From NCBI RefSeq assembly GCF_900100085.1, contig NZ_FNEJ01000013.1, positions 1-64,000 of the forward strand: a DNA stretch of 64,000 nucleotides. The letters are read 5' to 3'. Each line of letters starts with the position of its first letter. Position 1 is the stretch's first letter. This document shows, one piece after another, positions 1 through 9,557 of this stretch. The DNA is from Salipiger marinus. Its GTDB lineage: Bacteria > Pseudomonadota > Alphaproteobacteria > Rhodobacterales > Rhodobacteraceae. The position numbers and the translations under genes were made by a program. Below the pieces are notes generated by a model, which saw only the letters and a list, made by a program, of their open reading frames with translations, did no database searches and was not told where the DNA came from.

Positions 1-720
1 CAGCAGGTGCTGCAGCACCACATGGATGGCGGTGGCCTCGAACAGATCCCGCCCGCGCACCACATGGCTGATCTGCTGCGCCGCATCGTCAAGCACCACC
101 GACAGGTGATAGGATCCGGGAAAATCGCGCCGGGACAGCACCACATCGCCCACCTCGGCCAGCAGGCGGGCGCGGGACAGGGCGATGCGCCCGGTCTGCC
201 CTGATGGCCCCGCGCCGGTGTCGCAGAACCCGAGCCCGTCCCCCGCCAGATCCAGCGCGGGGGCCATGTGGAGCCGCAGCGCCACGCCGTCGGGGCGCGG
301 CCCCGCGCCATAGCCGGGGGGCAGCAGGTCGCGGCAGGTGCCGGGATAGATCAGCCCGTCCGGGCCCATGGCGGGCGCTGCCCCTTCCTGCGGGGCGGAG
401 GCTGCGGCGGCAATGTCGCGCCTTGTGCAATGGCAGGGATAGATCAGCTCGCGCCGCCACAGATCGTCCAGTGCCGCGCCATAGGCGGCGCGCCTGTCGG
501 ACTGGCGCAGCACCGGCTCTGGCCAGTCGAGCCCCAGCCAGCGCAGGTCGTCGTAAATCTGCGCCTCCCATGCGGGGCGGGAGCGGGTGCTGTCGATATC
601 CTCGATCCGCAGCAGAAACGCCCCGCCCGCCGCGCGGGCCATGTCCTGCGCCAGCAGCGCCGAATAGGCATGGCCCAGATGCAGCGGCCCGGTGGGCGAG
701 GGCGCAAAGCGGGTGCGCAT
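1..720 (-). CDS. gluQ: Glutamyl-Q tRNA(Asp) synthetase, 3' end cut by window edge
   Basis: GluQ attaches glutamate to queuosine at position 34 of tRNA(Asp); it is a truncated GluRS paralogue without an anticodon-binding domain. The ATG at 720 opens a frame of 240 visible codons beginning MRTRFAPSPTGPLHLGH, with the class I HLGH signature at residues 14-17. A zinc site of the GluQ type follows: C96-H-C98 in IYPCHCTRRD, then Y125-P-G-T-C129. The C-terminal part (KMSKS-like region) lies outside the window, so GluQ rather than a short GluRS is inferred from the zinc motif. The Pmp3-type gene ends 3 bases upstream on the same strand, so the two are probably co-transcribed with trmFO. Confidence 0.9.
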   Translation of the reverse strand, partial: MRTRFAPSPTGPLHLGHAYSALLAQDMARAAGGAFLLRIEDIDSTRSRPAWEAQIYDDLRWLGLDWPEPVLRQSDRRAAYGAALDDLWRRELIYPCHCTRRDIAAAASAPQEGAAPAMGPDGLIYPGTCRDLLPPGYGAGPRPDGVALRLHMAPALDLAGDGLGFCDTGAGPSGQTGRIALSRARLLAEVGDVVLSRRDFPGSYHLSVVLDDAAQQISHVVRGRDLFEATAIHVVLQHLL

Positions 721-723
721 CGC

Positions 724-942
724 TCAGTCGTCGCTGTCGCGCCGTCCGTAGCGCCGCGCCCGCCGGTCCTCGCGCGCCTGAAAGATCAGCACCCAGGCCA
801 GCAGGATGAACATGGGATGCGTCAGCCCGCCCGAGAACAGGATAGCCGGAACCCAGATCACGAAGACGACGATGGACAGGAAAATCCGCCCCAGCAGCAG
901 GATCGACAGCGGCGGCAGGAACAGGGCAAGCACATAGTTCAT
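724..942 (-). CDS. YqaE/Pmp3-family small membrane protein
   Basis: A 72-residue hydrophobic protein of the UPF0057/Pmp3 type. It has two membrane segments (about residues 1-25 and 28-52) joined by a short turn, and a basic-acidic tail ending [10 protein letters not shown]. Family members are linked to membrane potential and salt or cold stress, but the molecular role is unclear. The start at 942 is preceded by a strong ribosome site (GGAGGTGAT) and overlaps the trmFO stop as ATGA, so the gene is translationally coupled to trmFO. A longer reading from further upstream would add 14 residues overlapping trmFO and is unlikely. Confidence 0.8.
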   Translation of the reverse strand: MNYVLALFLPPLSILLLGRIFLSIVVFVIWVPAILFSGGLTHPMFILLAWVLIFQAREDRRARRYGRRDSDD

Positions 943-2297
943 GCGGGGATCACCTCCTCCTGTGCCGCAAGCCAGTCGGCCCATGCGGCCTTGGCGCGGT
1001 CGGTATAGGCCTTGTAGCGGTCCTTGCGGCCGCGTCTGCCGCCGCGCAGGCCGGTCAGCGGCTGGAACAGGCCGAAATTCACGTTCATCGGCTGAAAGCT
1101 CTTGGCCTCGGCGCCACCGGTGATGTGATGGATCAGCGCGCCATGGGCGCTGTCCTGCGGCACGGGCGGCAGCGGCTGGCCAAGGATCTCGGCCACGGCC
1201 AGACGGCCCGCGACCAGCCCCATGGCGGCGCTTTCCACATAGCCCTCGACCCCGGTGATCTGTCCGGCAAAGCGCAGATGCGGGCGCGAGCGCAGGCGCA
1301 TCTGCGCGTCAAGCAGCGTCGGCGAGTTGAGGAAGGTGTTGCGGTGGATGCCGCCCAGCCGGGCAAACTGCGCGTTTTCCAGTCCGGGAATGCGGCGGAA
1401 CACCTCGGTCTGCGCGCCGTATTTCATCTTCGTCTGGAAGCCCACGATGTTGTAGAGCGTGCCCAGAGCGTTGTCGCGGCGCAGCTGCACCACGGCATAG
1501 GGTTTCTGGTCGGGCTGGTGCGGATTGGTCAGCCCCACCGGCTTCATCGGGCCATGGCGCAGGGTTTCACGCCCGCGTTCCGCCATCACCTCGATGGGCA
1601 GGCAGCCGTCGAAATAGCCTGCGGTCTCGCCCTCGTGAAACTGGGTCTTTTCGGCGGCGAGCAGCGCGTCGATGAACGCCTCGTAATCGTCGCGGGTCAT
1701 CGGGCAGTTGATATAGGCCTTCTGCTCGGCCTCGGTCTCGCCCTTGTCGTAGCGGCTCTGCAGCCATGCCTTGCCCATGTCGATGCTGTCATGGTGCACG
1801 ATGGGGGCGATGGCGTCGAAAAAGGCCAGCGCCTCGGTGCCGGTTTCGGCCTGCAGCGCGCGCCCCAGCGCGTCCGAGGTCAGCGGCCCGGTGGCGATGA
1901 TCCAGTGGCCCTGATCGGGCAGGGCGGTGATTTCCTCGGAGGAGACGGTGACATTGGGCAGCGCCCGCAATGTCTCGGTCACATGGGCCGAAAAGGCGTC
2001 GCGGTCCACCGCCAGCGCGCCGCCCGCAGGCAGGCGATGCGCGGTGGCGGCCTGCATCAGCAGCGAGCCCGCCTGCCGCATTTCCCAATGCAGCAGCCCT
2101 ACGGCATTCTGTTCGTGATCGTCGGAGCGGAAGGAGTTGGAACAGACCATCTCCGCCAGATTGCCGGTTTGATGGGCGAAGGTTTCCACCTTGGGCCGCA
2201 TCTCGTGGATGACCACGTCAAGCCCGGCCCGCGCCGCCTGCCAGGCCGCCTCGGATCCGGCCATGCCGCCGCCCACGATATGAAGTGTCTTGTCCAT
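939..2297 (-). CDS. trmFO: Methylenetetrahydrofolate-tRNA-(uracil-5-)-methyltransferase TrmFO
   Basis: Folate- and FAD-dependent enzyme that makes 5-methyluridine at tRNA position 54, replacing the SAM-dependent TrmA. The start at 2297 ([19 protein letters not shown]) puts the FAD Rossmann motif GGGMAG at the very N-terminus, as in homologues. The strongly conserved block [19 protein letters not shown] follows and includes a conserved cysteine. The length of 452 residues matches the family (about 440-460). The final codons overlap the Pmp3-type gene. A dispersed repeat copy sits just upstream, between this gene and the cytochrome operon. Confidence 0.95.
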   Translation of the reverse strand: MDKTLHIVGGGMAGSEAAWQAARAGLDVVIHEMRPKVETFAHQTGNLAEMVCSNSFRSDDHEQNAVGLLHWEMRQAGSLLMQAATAHRLPAGGALAVDRDAFSAHVTETLRALPNVTVSSEEITALPDQGHWIIATGPLTSDALGRALQAETGTEALAFFDAIAPIVHHDSIDMGKAWLQSRYDKGETEAEQKAYINCPMTRDDYEAFIDALLAAEKTQFHEGETAGYFDGCLPIEVMAERGRETLRHGPMKPVGLTNPHQPDQKPYAVVQLRRDNALGTLYNIVGFQTKMKYGAQTEVFRRIPGLENAQFARLGGIHRNTFLNSPTLLDAQMRLRSRPHLRFAGQITGVEGYVESAAMGLVAGRLAVAEILGQPLPPVPQDSAHGALIHHITGGAEAKSFQPMNVNFGLFQPLTGLRGGRRGRKDRYKAYTDRAKAAWADWLAAQEEVIPA

Positions 2298-2350
2298 GAA
2301 GCGCAGATAGGACATCGCGCTGGCGCTGTTAAGAGGGCAGCGTGGCAAAC

Positions 2351-2396
2351 GGGGGCTCTGCCCCCGCACCCCCGGGATATTTTCAGCCGAAGGAAG
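2351..2396 (+). repeat. Dispersed modular palindromic repeat, copy 1 (short linker)
   Basis: Head GGGGGCTCTGCCCCC (2351-2365), 3-base linker, then CCCCCGGGATATTTT (2369-2383) and tail CAGCCGAAGGAAG (2384-2396). The same modules recur at 24.6, 28.9, 43.9, 46.1, 48.8 and 60.4 kb. This copy reads on the plus strand. Its tail abuts the stop codon of the minus-strand diheme cytochrome gene, about 50 bases ahead of trmFO. Confidence 0.85.
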
Positions 2397-2404
2397 AGCC
2401 GGGA

Positions 2405-3298
2405 TCAGTCGAGGCGGCCACCTTCGGGCAGGGCCTTGAGATAGGCGGCGACGGCGGCGCGGTCTTCGGCGGGAAGGGCGGCGAAATTGGTGATGACCTC
2501 GACCATATGGCCGCCCGCGCTGTCATAGTCAGGGGTGAAGCCCGATTCGAGGTAATAGGCGATGTCTTCCGCGCTCCAGTCCAGCTGGTCGGGGGTGAGG
2601 CCGGGGATGGTGCCGCGCCCCGACGGATCGGGCGCGCCGGTCAGCCATGCGCTGCGGTCGAGCCCGCCGAGCGCGGTGCGCGGGCTGTGGCATTCGCCGC
2701 AATGGGCCAGCGCCTCGGCCAGATAGCGGCCCCGGGTGAGGTCGGGCGTGCCGGGGTCGGGCAGCACGAAGCCGCGATCCGCGTAAAGCAGTTTCCAGAC
2801 GCCGACGCCGCGGCGGAGGCTGAACGGGAAGGGCAGGTCATGCGGCTGGTTGGGCGTGGCATCGGCGGGCAGGGTCGCCATATAGGCCCAGAGGTCGGCC
2901 AGATCCTGCGGCGCCATCTGCGCATAGGCGGTATAGGGGAAGGCGGGATACAGATGCTGGCCCTCGGGCGAGATGCCGCGCGTCACCGCATTGGCGAATT
3001 GCGCGAAGCTCCAGCCACCGATGCCATGGTCGGGATCGGGCGAGATGTTGGGGGCGCGGAAGGTGCCGAAATCCGACGGAAAGCTCTGGCCGCCCGCCAG
3101 CACCAGCCGGTCCTCGCTGTCGGGGGCATGGTGGCAGGAGGCGCAGCCTGCGGCGGTGAACACCGCCTCGCCCCGGGCGGCATCGCCGCTGAGCCCGGCC
3201 AGCAGTTCCTCGGGGACGGGATCGGGGGCTGTCAGCACCCATCCGGCCCCGGCGAGTGCGACACCCGCCAGAGCCACACCTGCAAGCAGCCTGCGCAT
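2405..3298 (-). CDS. Diheme c-type cytochrome
   Basis: A periplasmic electron carrier of 297 residues with an N-terminal membrane anchor or signal (hydrophobic residues about 4-22). Two heme-binding CxxCH motifs are present, CASCH near residue 52 and CGECH near residue 200, giving two class I cytochrome domains. The layout and blocks such as [15 protein letters not shown] resemble the cytochrome subunits of membrane alcohol and gluconate dehydrogenases, but no dehydrogenase gene is adjacent. It starts 3 bases after the stop of the upstream class II cytochrome gene, so the two form an operon and probably exchange electrons. Confidence 0.85.
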   Translation of the reverse strand: MRRLLAGVALAGVALAGAGWVLTAPDPVPEELLAGLSGDAARGEAVFTAAGCASCHHAPDSEDRLVLAGGQSFPSDFGTFRAPNISPDPDHGIGGWSFAQFANAVTRGISPEGQHLYPAFPYTAYAQMAPQDLADLWAYMATLPADATPNQPHDLPFPFSLRRGVGVWKLLYADRGFVLPDPGTPDLTRGRYLAEALAHCGECHSPRTALGGLDRSAWLTGAPDPSGRGTIPGLTPDQLDWSAEDIAYYLESGFTPDYDSAGGHMVEVITNFAALPAEDRAAVAAYLKALPEGGRLD

Positions 3299-3301
3299 GG
3301 C

Positions 3302-3760
3302 TTACTGCGGGGCGCGGTAGGTGTCGTGGCAGGCCTTGCAGGCGCCGCCAAGCCCGCCCATGGCGGGGCCGATCGCCTCCTGCCCGGTGGCGGCAACCTG
3401 CTGCATCGCGCTGGCCGCTTCGCCGAAACCTGCCCATTTCGAGGCAAAATCGTCCATGTTGTCCCAGATCTCGGCCTTGGCCCGGGTGCCGTCCATGTCC
3501 ATTTCCGACGAGCCTTCGGGCCAGAGCGGCGGCTGGTTGATGGTGGAGACGGCGACCAGTGTGTCAGCAGCGGCCTGGGCGGCTTCGGCGTCATATTCGG
3601 TCTTGCCCTGAGCCATGTCGCCAAGAATGCCAAGGTTGATGGCCATGATCCGGAACTGCCCCTGACGGGCCTTCACATTGCCGGACAGATCCTGCTCCTG
3701 CGCCAGCGCGCCCGTGGCAAGCAGCGCGACCCCCGCTGCGGCTGCAATCGTCATCTTCAT
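3302..3760 (-). CDS. Class II cytochrome c (c-556/c'-like), periplasmic
   Basis: A 152-residue exported cytochrome. The signal peptide MKMTIAAAAGVALLATGALA ends at an AxA site, and the single heme site CKACH lies at the extreme C-terminus, as in four-helix class II cytochromes. The N-terminal helix reads RQGQFRIMAINLG; a methionine there suggests a six-coordinate c-556 type rather than the five-coordinate, gas-binding cytochrome c'. The start at 3760 is supported by GGGAG 8-10 bases upstream and by the signal peptide; an in-frame extension upstream lacks a plausible ribosome site. It is the first gene of a two-cytochrome operon. Confidence 0.85.
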   Translation of the reverse strand: MKMTIAAAAGVALLATGALAQEQDLSGNVKARQGQFRIMAINLGILGDMAQGKTEYDAEAAQAAADTLVAVSTINQPPLWPEGSSEMDMDGTRAKAEIWDNMDDFASKWAGFGEAASAMQQVAATGQEAIGPAMGGLGGACKACHDTYRAPQ

Positions 3761-3818
3761 CAGAAACTCCCTTGCTTGATCATGGCTGGGCGGGCGGATG
3801 CCCGGAAAAACCTTTGCC

Positions 3819-3846
3819 AGCGTAGCGTAACACCTTTGTGGATCAA
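3819..3846 (-). promoter_or_regulatory. Candidate promoter of the cytochrome operon
   Basis: On the minus strand TTGATC (3846-3841) and TACGCT (3824-3819) are 16 bases apart, about 60 bases before the class II cytochrome start. The match to a housekeeping promoter is moderate. No clear FNR or Crp box was found around it. Confidence 0.3.
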
Positions 3847-3991
3847 GACTTTTGCGCGTGGCCCGCGCGGGCGACAGCCCGGCACGGGCGGCGGGAAATC
3901 CCGTTGGGAACAAGGGGGTTGCGGGGTGCTGCGGATCCTTTGGCACCGCGGCGGGGCAAGGGATCACGAAACCTTCATCATCCCCCTGCGG

Positions 3992-4171
3992 TCAGGGCCG
4001 CAGGGGCAGGCGCAGCCGGTCGGGCGACAGCGCCTCCGGCCAGCCGATCCAGCGTTCCACCGCGTAAAGCGCAAGGCAGAGCGCCAGCACGATCAGCACC
4101 AGCCTCACCCGCCCGGCAGAGGGCGGGTGGCGGACCCAGCGGGCCATGCGCAAAAGCCAGTGCAGCGGCAT
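3992..4171 (-). CDS. Small single-span membrane protein, unknown function
   Basis: A 59-residue protein starting MPLHWLLRMARWVRH, with one strong hydrophobic segment (about residues 23-40, RLVLIVLALCLALYAVE) and a basic C-terminus. It starts one base after the hpt stop codon and is presumably co-translated with hpt. I recognise no domain. The tight coupling and membrane segment make it a credible gene, but the function is unknown. Confidence 0.55.
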   Translation of the reverse strand: MPLHWLLRMARWVRHPPSAGRVRLVLIVLALCLALYAVERWIGWPEALSPDRLRLPLRP

Positions 4172-4172
4172 G

Positions 4173-4715
4173 TCAGGCGTCGGTGAAGCGCACCTTGCCG
4201 ATGAAGGGCAGGTTGCGGTTGCGCTGCGCGAAGTCGATGCCATAGCCCACGACAAATTCATCGGGGATCTCGAAGCCGATCCAGTCGGCGCTGAGCTGCA
4301 CCTCGCGCCGGGCGGGTTTGTCCAAGAGGGCGATGGTGCGCAGCTTGCGCGGCTTGCGGCTCTCGATCAGGTGGATGACATGGCTGAGCGTGAAGCCGGT
4401 ATCGACGATGTCCTCGACCAGCAGCACGTCGCGGCCTTCGATGGGGGAACGCAGATCCTTGAGGATCCGCACCTCGCGGCTGGTTTCCATGCCGTCGCCG
4501 TATGACGAGGCTTCAAGGAAATCGACCTCCACCGGCAGGTGCAGTTCGCGCACCAGATCGGCGATGAACACGAAACTGCCGCGCAGCAGCCCCACCACCA
4601 CCAGCTTCTCGGTGCCGGCGTATTCCGCCTCGATGTCGCGCGCCAAGGCCTCGATCCGGGCGGCGATGGATTTGGCAGAAATCATCTGGTCTACCACATA
4701 GGGCTTGTCTGGCAT
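4173..4715 (-). CDS. hpt: Hypoxanthine phosphoribosyltransferase
   Basis: Purine salvage enzyme converting hypoxanthine (and usually guanine) plus PRPP to IMP/GMP. It has 180 residues, normal for the family. The PRPP loop reads [11 protein letters not shown], and the flexible-loop region [10 protein letters not shown] and a C-terminal [14 protein letters not shown] block are present. The start at 4715 ([11 protein letters not shown]) follows GGGGAGAACC; longer frames upstream are less likely. It is divergent from the COQ10-like gene, with 70 bases between starts. Confidence 0.93.
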   Translation of the reverse strand: MPDKPYVVDQMISAKSIAARIEALARDIEAEYAGTEKLVVVGLLRGSFVFIADLVRELHLPVEVDFLEASSYGDGMETSREVRILKDLRSPIEGRDVLLVEDIVDTGFTLSHVIHLIESRKPRKLRTIALLDKPARREVQLSADWIGFEIPDEFVVGYGIDFAQRNRNLPFIGKVRFTDA

Positions 4716-4785
4716 GGTTCTCCCCTTGCAAAGCCGGGCGCAGCATAGGAAACCTGCGGGCGTTGTCACGCGATAAAGGGGCGTC

Positions 4786-5232
4786 ATGCCAACCCATTCC
4801 GAGACGAAGCGCCTGCCGTATACGGCGCAGCAGATGTATGATCTCGTGGCCGATGTCGCGAATTATCCGCAGTTCCTGCCATGGACAGCGGCCGCGCGTA
4901 TCCGCACGCGCGAGGACAAGGGCGATCACGAGGTGATGCTGGCCGATCTGGTCATCAGCTTCAAGGTGTTCCGCGAACGTTTCGGCAGCCGCGTCACGCT
5001 GTGGCCGGAGCCGAAAAAGATCGACACCGAATATCTGGACGGCCCGTTCCGGCACATGATCTCGAAATGGCATTTCGAGGATGCGCCGGAAGGCGGGGTG
5101 GACGTGCATTTCTTTGTGGATTTCGAATTCAAAAACCGCATCCTGCAGGGCGCGGCGGGCATGTTCTTTTACGAGGCGATGCAGCGCATCGTGCGCGCCT
5201 TCGAACGGCGCGCGGCAGAGCTTTACGGCTGA
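4786..5232 (+). CDS. COQ10/RatA-like START-domain protein
   Basis: A 148-residue protein of the polyketide cyclase/START fold that in mitochondria and alphaproteobacteria binds coenzyme Q and supports respiration. The N-terminus [19 protein letters not shown], then [11 protein letters not shown] and a C-terminal helix [14 protein letters not shown], are characteristic. In gammaproteobacteria the relative RatA is called a toxin, but no antitoxin partner (RatB/RnfH) is adjacent here, so the ubiquinone role is preferred. Its last 10 bases overlap the convergent pncC gene. Confidence 0.85.
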   Translation: MPTHSETKRLPYTAQQMYDLVADVANYPQFLPWTAAARIRTREDKGDHEVMLADLVISFKVFRERFGSRVTLWPEPKKIDTEYLDGPFRHMISKWHFEDAPEGGVDVHFFVDFEFKNRILQGAAGMFFYEAMQRIVRAFERRAAELYG

Positions 5233-5702
5233 GGCAGGGCGGCGAGGAGCAGCGCCAGCGCGTGATCCGTGGCGGCGCTGCGCACCTGCGCCCGGCCAAT
5301 CGCGCCAAACTCCACCGTCTCGGTGCGGGTGCCGGTGGCGCTGGCCAGCGCGAAGCACACCCGGCCCTCGGGCTTGAACTCCGACCCGCCGGGCCCCGCG
5401 ATGCCCGAGATGGAGACGGCCAGATCGGCGCCTGCGGCGGCGCGCGCGCCTTCGGCCATTTCGCGCGCCACCTCTTCGGACACCGCGCCATGGGCACCGA
5501 GCGTGGCGGGCGCGACGCCCAGCATGTCGGTCTTGGCGGTGTTGGAATAGGTGACAAAGCCGCGCTGGAAGATCGCCGAGGATCCGGCGATGTCGGTCAG
5601 CGCCGCCGCCACCATGCCGCCGGTGCAGCTTTCGGCGGTGGTGACGGTCCAGCCCGCCGCTGTGGCGCGCTGCAGGATCCGGCTGGCAACTGTGTCGGTC
5701 AC
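5223..5702 (-). CDS. pncC: Nicotinamide-nucleotide amidase PncC (CinA C-terminal domain)
   Basis: Deamidates nicotinamide mononucleotide to nicotinate mononucleotide in pyridine nucleotide salvage. This is a stand-alone CinA C-terminal domain of 159 residues. Conserved blocks AESCTGGMVAAAL (catalytic serine region), FVTYSNTAK and SISGIAGPGG are all visible. The start overlaps the pgpA stop as ATGA, so the order ispDF-pgpA-pncC is one transcription unit. Confidence 0.92.
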   Translation of the reverse strand: MTDTVASRILQRATAAGWTVTTAESCTGGMVAAALTDIAGSSAIFQRGFVTYSNTAKTDMLGVAPATLGAHGAVSEEVAREMAEGARAAAGADLAVSISGIAGPGGSEFKPEGRVCFALASATGTRTETVEFGAIGRAQVRSAATDHALALLLAALPQP

Positions 5703-6184
5703 ATCAGCACCCCATGCGCAAGCCCGGCCAGCAGGATGGTCACCACGGCGGCGAACACGCCCGCAATCGCGTCATCCAGCATGACCCCCATGGCGCCGCC
5801 CTGCCGGTCGGCCCAGCCCACGGGGCCGGGTTTCCAGATGTCAAAAAGCCGGAAGACCACGAAGGCCGAAATCCAGCCCGGCCACAGCCGCCACGGCTCC
5901 ACCGACATCATCGCCGCGCCGTAAGCCACCGGAAACAGGGCGATCCACTGGCCCGCCACCTCGTCGATCACGATCCATGACGGGTCGTGGTTCACCATGC
6001 CCGCCGTCACCCGGTCCGTGGCGATCCAGCCCAGCACAAAGACCGCGACCGTGGCCGCCAGCAGCAGCCAGAACCCGCCCGCCAGCAGCAGCGCATAGGC
6101 CACGGGCAGCGCCGCAAGCGAGCCCCATGTGCCGGGGGCGGGCCGCAGCAGGCCCACATAGAAGAAGGTGGCGATCAGTCTCAT
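5699..6184 (-). CDS. pgpA: Phosphatidylglycerophosphatase A
   Basis: Inner-membrane phosphatase that dephosphorylates phosphatidylglycerophosphate. It has 161 residues with about four hydrophobic segments. Signature blocks are [14 protein letters not shown] near residues 14-27, [11 protein letters not shown] near 75-85 and the C-terminal [12 protein letters not shown]. The start at 6184 overlaps the ispDF stop (ATGA), and the end overlaps the pncC start. Confidence 0.92.
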   Translation of the reverse strand: MRLIATFFYVGLLRPAPGTWGSLAALPVAYALLLAGGFWLLLAATVAVFVLGWIATDRVTAGMVNHDPSWIVIDEVAGQWIALFPVAYGAAMMSVEPWRLWPGWISAFVVFRLFDIWKPGPVGWADRQGGAMGVMLDDAIAGVFAAVVTILLAGLAHGVLM

Positions 6185-7311
6185 GGCTTCACCAGCGTTG
6201 CGGTTGCAAGGGCGGCGATGCCTTCTTCGCGACCGGTGAACCCGAGCCGTTCCGAAGTGGTCGCCTTGACCGACACGCGCCCCACCTCCAGCCCCATGAT
6301 CCGCGCCATTTCCGCCATCATCGCAGCGGCATGGGGGGTGATCTTGGGCTGTTCGCAGATCAGCGTCACGTCCACGTTGGAGATGGTGTAGCCGCGCGCT
6401 CTGGCAAGCTCTGCCGCGTGGCGCAGGAAAATCTCGGAGGCGGCGCCTTTCCACTGCGGATCGGAGGGCGGGAAATGCCGCCCGATATCGCCTTCGGCCA
6501 GCGCGCCATAGATCGCGTCGGTCACGGCATGCATGCCCACATCGGCGTCGGAATGGCCCTGCAGCCCGCGCCCATGCGGCACGCGCAGTCCGCACAGCAC
6601 CACATGGTCGCCGGGGCCGAAGCGGTGCACGTCAAAGCCATTGCCGAGGCGAATGTCCATCTTGGTCTCCAGTAAGGCTGCGGCGCGGGGGAAATCCTCC
6701 GGGCCGGTGATCTTGAGGTTGCGTTCCTCGCCCGGAACGATGGTGACGGGCAGGCCTGCGGTGCGCGCCACCTCCACATCGTCAAGCGCGCCGCCGGGAT
6801 GGGCGGCATGGGCGGCGGCGATGGCGGCATAGGCAAAGCCCTGCGGGGTCTGCGCGCGCCAGAGCCCGCTGCGGTCGCGCGTGCCGGTGACCTGTCCCTG
6901 ATCCCCGGTCCAGAGCGCGTCGGTCACCGCCAGCGCCGGGGCGGCCCCGGGCGCGTCAGCCAGCGCCTTCAGCACGGCGCGGATCACCGTGCCCGACACG
7001 CAGGGCCGCGCCACATCGTGAATCAGCACATGGTCGGGCGGATCGCCTGCCAGCGCCGCCAGCCCCGCGCGCACCGATCCGGCGCGGTCCGCCGCCCCGT
7101 TCACCAGCGTGACGGGCAGGCCCTGCGCTGCGGCCTCGGCCTCGGGGCGGTCATCGGGATGGATCACCAGAACCATGGGGCCGAAGGGGGCAAACGCCTC
7201 CAGCGTCCAGCGCGCCACGGGCCTGCCTGCAAGCGGGCGCCACTGCTTGGGCACACCGCCCCCGGCGCGGCTGCCGCGGCCTGCGGCGACGATGATGGCG
7301 GCTGTTTTCAT
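6181..7311 (-). CDS. ispDF: Bifunctional IspD/IspF isoprenoid enzyme
   Basis: A fusion of 2-C-methyl-D-erythritol 4-phosphate cytidylyltransferase (IspD) and 2-C-methyl-D-erythritol 2,4-cyclodiphosphate synthase (IspF), steps 3 and 5 of the MEP pathway. It has 376 residues. The IspD part opens [15 protein letters not shown] with the CTP loop and has IHDVARPCV. The IspF part begins [19 protein letters not shown] and has the metal-site histidines in [15 protein letters not shown]. The start at 7311 is preceded by GGAGG. The fusion is common in alphaproteobacteria. It is divergent from dusB. Confidence 0.95.
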   Translation of the reverse strand: MKTAAIIVAAGRGSRAGGGVPKQWRPLAGRPVARWTLEAFAPFGPMVLVIHPDDRPEAEAAAQGLPVTLVNGAADRAGSVRAGLAALAGDPPDHVLIHDVARPCVSGTVIRAVLKALADAPGAAPALAVTDALWTGDQGQVTGTRDRSGLWRAQTPQGFAYAAIAAAHAAHPGGALDDVEVARTAGLPVTIVPGEERNLKITGPEDFPRAAALLETKMDIRLGNGFDVHRFGPGDHVVLCGLRVPHGRGLQGHSDADVGMHAVTDAIYGALAEGDIGRHFPPSDPQWKGAASEIFLRHAAELARARGYTISNVDVTLICEQPKITPHAAAMMAEMARIMGLEVGRVSVKATTSERLGFTGREEGIAALATATLVKP

Positions 7312-7485
7312 GCACGGTCCTCCGGCGTCCCTCTCTAGGCGCTGCATCGGGGCTGCGCAATCACCGGCGGGAAGCTGCCCATAAAACAGGCAAACGCGCT
7401 TGAGTGGCGCGCGGAATGGGGTCAAGAGATTGAACACCGGCAGGGGGCGCGTTACCTCCGAAGCATCTGCACAAGGAATAGGCGC

Positions 7486-8469
7486 TTGAGTTTCTCGCTG
7501 GGTGACAGGCTTGTCGATCCCCCGGTCCTGCTGGCTCCGCTGGCGGGAATCACCGATCTGCCCTTCCGCAGGCTGGTGGCGGGCTTCGGCGCGGGGCTGG
7601 TGGTGTCGGAAATGATCGCCAGCGGCGAATTCCTCACCGCGCGTCCCGGCACCCGCGAAAAGGCGGAACTGGGCGCGGGCATCGAAGGCACCTCGGTGCA
7701 GCTCGCGGGCCGCGCCCCCGGTCCCATGGCCGAAGCCGCGCGGCAGGTGGCCGACATGGGCGCCAAGGTCATCGACATCAACATGGGCTGTCCCGCCAAG
7801 AAGGTGACGGGCGGCTGGTCCGGTTCGGCGCTGATGCGCGAGCCCGACCATGCGCTGCGCCTGATCGAGGCGGTGGTGGGGGCCGTGGATGTGCCCGTCA
7901 CGCTGAAGACCCGGCTGGGCTGGGATGGTGACTGCCTGAACGCTCCCGATCTGGCGCGCCGCGCCGAAGCGGCGGGCGTGCGCATGGTGGTGATCCATGG
8001 CCGCACCCGCTGCCAGTTCTACAAGGGCAGCGCCGACTGGGCGGCGATCCGCCGCGTGTCCGAGGCGGTGTCGGTGCCGGTGATCGCCAATGGCGACATC
8101 ACGGATGCGGCATCCGCCCGCGCGGCGCTGGCGGCGTCGGGCGCGCAGGGGGTCATGGTGGGACGCGGCGCACAGGGCGCGCCGTGGCGGCTGGCGCAGA
8201 TTGCGGCGGAACTTTACGGAACACCGGCACCGAGCGTGCCGCAGGGAAAGGCATTTTTCCGAATGGTAGCAGAGCATTATGAGGCGATGCTAAGCTTTTA
8301 CGGCAGCGATCTCGGAGGCCGTGTCGCGCGCAAGCATCTGGGCTGGTATATGGACCACGCCCATCCCGAACCCGCCCTGCGCAAAGAGGTGCTGACCGGT
8401 CGCGATCCGGCTCAGGTGCTGGCGCTGCTGGAACAGGCGCTGGACAGCGAACAGGCGGTGGCAGCATGA
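7486..8469 (+). CDS. dusB: tRNA-dihydrouridine synthase DusB (NifR3)
   Basis: FMN-dependent enzyme reducing uridines in the tRNA D-loop. It is historically called NifR3 because it heads the ntrBC operon in Rhodobacter. It has 327 residues: the N-terminal [16 protein letters not shown], the catalytic cysteine in [16 protein letters not shown] and IANGDI are visible. The start is TTG at 7486 with AAGGA about 10 bases upstream; homologues begin at the same place. The stop overlaps the ntrB start (ATGA). Confidence 0.95.
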   Translation: MSFSLGDRLVDPPVLLAPLAGITDLPFRRLVAGFGAGLVVSEMIASGEFLTARPGTREKAELGAGIEGTSVQLAGRAPGPMAEAARQVADMGAKVIDINMGCPAKKVTGGWSGSALMREPDHALRLIEAVVGAVDVPVTLKTRLGWDGDCLNAPDLARRAEAAGVRMVVIHGRTRCQFYKGSADWAAIRRVSEAVSVPVIANGDITDAASARAALAASGAQGVMVGRGAQGAPWRLAQIAAELYGTPAPSVPQGKAFFRMVAEHYEAMLSFYGSDLGGRVARKHLGWYMDHAHPEPALRKEVLTGRDPAQVLALLEQALDSEQAVAA

Positions 8470-9557
8470 GCACCAATGCCGAACTGCTGATGCAGCTGTG
8501 GTCGTCGCTGCCGGTCCCCGCGATCCTGCTGGATGCCGAAGAACGCATCGCCGACATGAACCCCGCCGCCGAGGGGTTCATGAACAACTCCGCCAAATGG
8601 CTGGTGGGTCAGCCGATCTGGGACCGGCTGGCGGTGGACGCGCCGCTGGAGGAAAGTCTGGGCCGCGCCCGGCAGCATGGCACGCCGCTTTTTGTCAATG
8701 ACGTGGATGTGGGCACCGGGGCCCGCCCGCCGCTGGTCTGCAACCTGCAGCTGGCGCCAGTGCAGAATTACCCCGGCTGGTTCATCATGCTGATTTCGCC
8801 GCGCGAACTGGCCGGGCGCATGACGCAGAGCCATTCGGTGAAATCCGCCGCCAAATCCGCCATCGGCATGGCCGAGATGCTGGCCCACGAGATCAAGAAC
8901 CCGCTGGCGGGCATCGCGGGCGCGGCACAGCTGCTGTCCATGAGCCTGACCAAGGACGATCTGGAACTGACCGATCTGATCGTCGCCGAAACCCGCCGCA
9001 TCGTGAAGCTGCTGGAGCAGGTCGAACAGTTCGGCAACCTGTCGGCGCCGGAAATGAAGCCCGTCAACATTCATGACGTGCTGGACCGCGCGCGGCGGTC
9101 GACCCAGCTGGGCGCGGGCGCGCATATGAAATTTGTCGAGGAATACGATCCCTCGCTGCCGCTGGCCTATGGCGATCCCGACCAGCTGCTGCAGGTGGTG
9201 CTGAACCTGCTGAAGAACGCCGCCGAGGCCGCCGACAGCAAGGCGGGCGGGGTGATCCGCCTGCACACCTTCTACGAACACAGCTTCCGGATGCGCCGCG
9301 CCGATGGCAGCACCCAGAAGCTGCCCCTGCAGGTCGAGGTGATCGATGATGGCCCCGGCCTGCCCGAAGACATCCGCGGCGACATCTTCGACCCTTTCGT
9401 GTCGGGCCGCGAAAACGGCACCGGGCTGGGTCTGGCGCTGGTGTCCAAGATCATCTCGGATCACGACGGCTGGATTTCGGTGGATTCCGTCCCCGGCCGC
9501 ACGGTTTTTCGTATTTCGTTGCCGCGCGCCCCGCGCGAGTCAGAGGAGAACAGGTAA
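8466..9557 (+). CDS. ntrB: Nitrogen-regulation sensor histidine kinase NtrB
   Basis: Cytosolic kinase/phosphatase that sets NtrC phosphorylation under control of PII. It has 363 residues and no membrane segment. A PAS domain fills about residues 5-110, followed by the HisKA box with His141 in [12 protein letters not shown]. The HATPase motifs [16 protein letters not shown] and GTGLGLALV complete it. It is coupled to dusB and abuts ntrC directly (TAA then ATG with no gap). Confidence 0.96.
   Translation: MSTNAELLMQLWSSLPVPAILLDAEERIADMNPAAEGFMNNSAKWLVGQPIWDRLAVDAPLEESLGRARQHGTPLFVNDVDVGTGARPPLVCNLQLAPVQNYPGWFIMLISPRELAGRMTQSHSVKSAAKSAIGMAEMLAHEIKNPLAGIAGAAQLLSMSLTKDDLELTDLIVAETRRIVKLLEQVEQFGNLSAPEMKPVNIHDVLDRARRSTQLGAGAHMKFVEEYDPSLPLAYGDPDQLLQVVLNLLKNAAEAADSKAGGVIRLHTFYEHSFRMRRADGSTQKLPLQVEVIDDGPGLPEDIRGDIFDPFVSGRENGTGLGLALVSKIISDHDGWISVDSVPGRTVFRISLPRAPRESEENR

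Noticed and set aside
4786-5232. RatA toxin assignment for the START-domain protein
   Set aside because: No RatB-type partner is adjacent, and the alphaproteobacterial context fits a COQ10-like role better.
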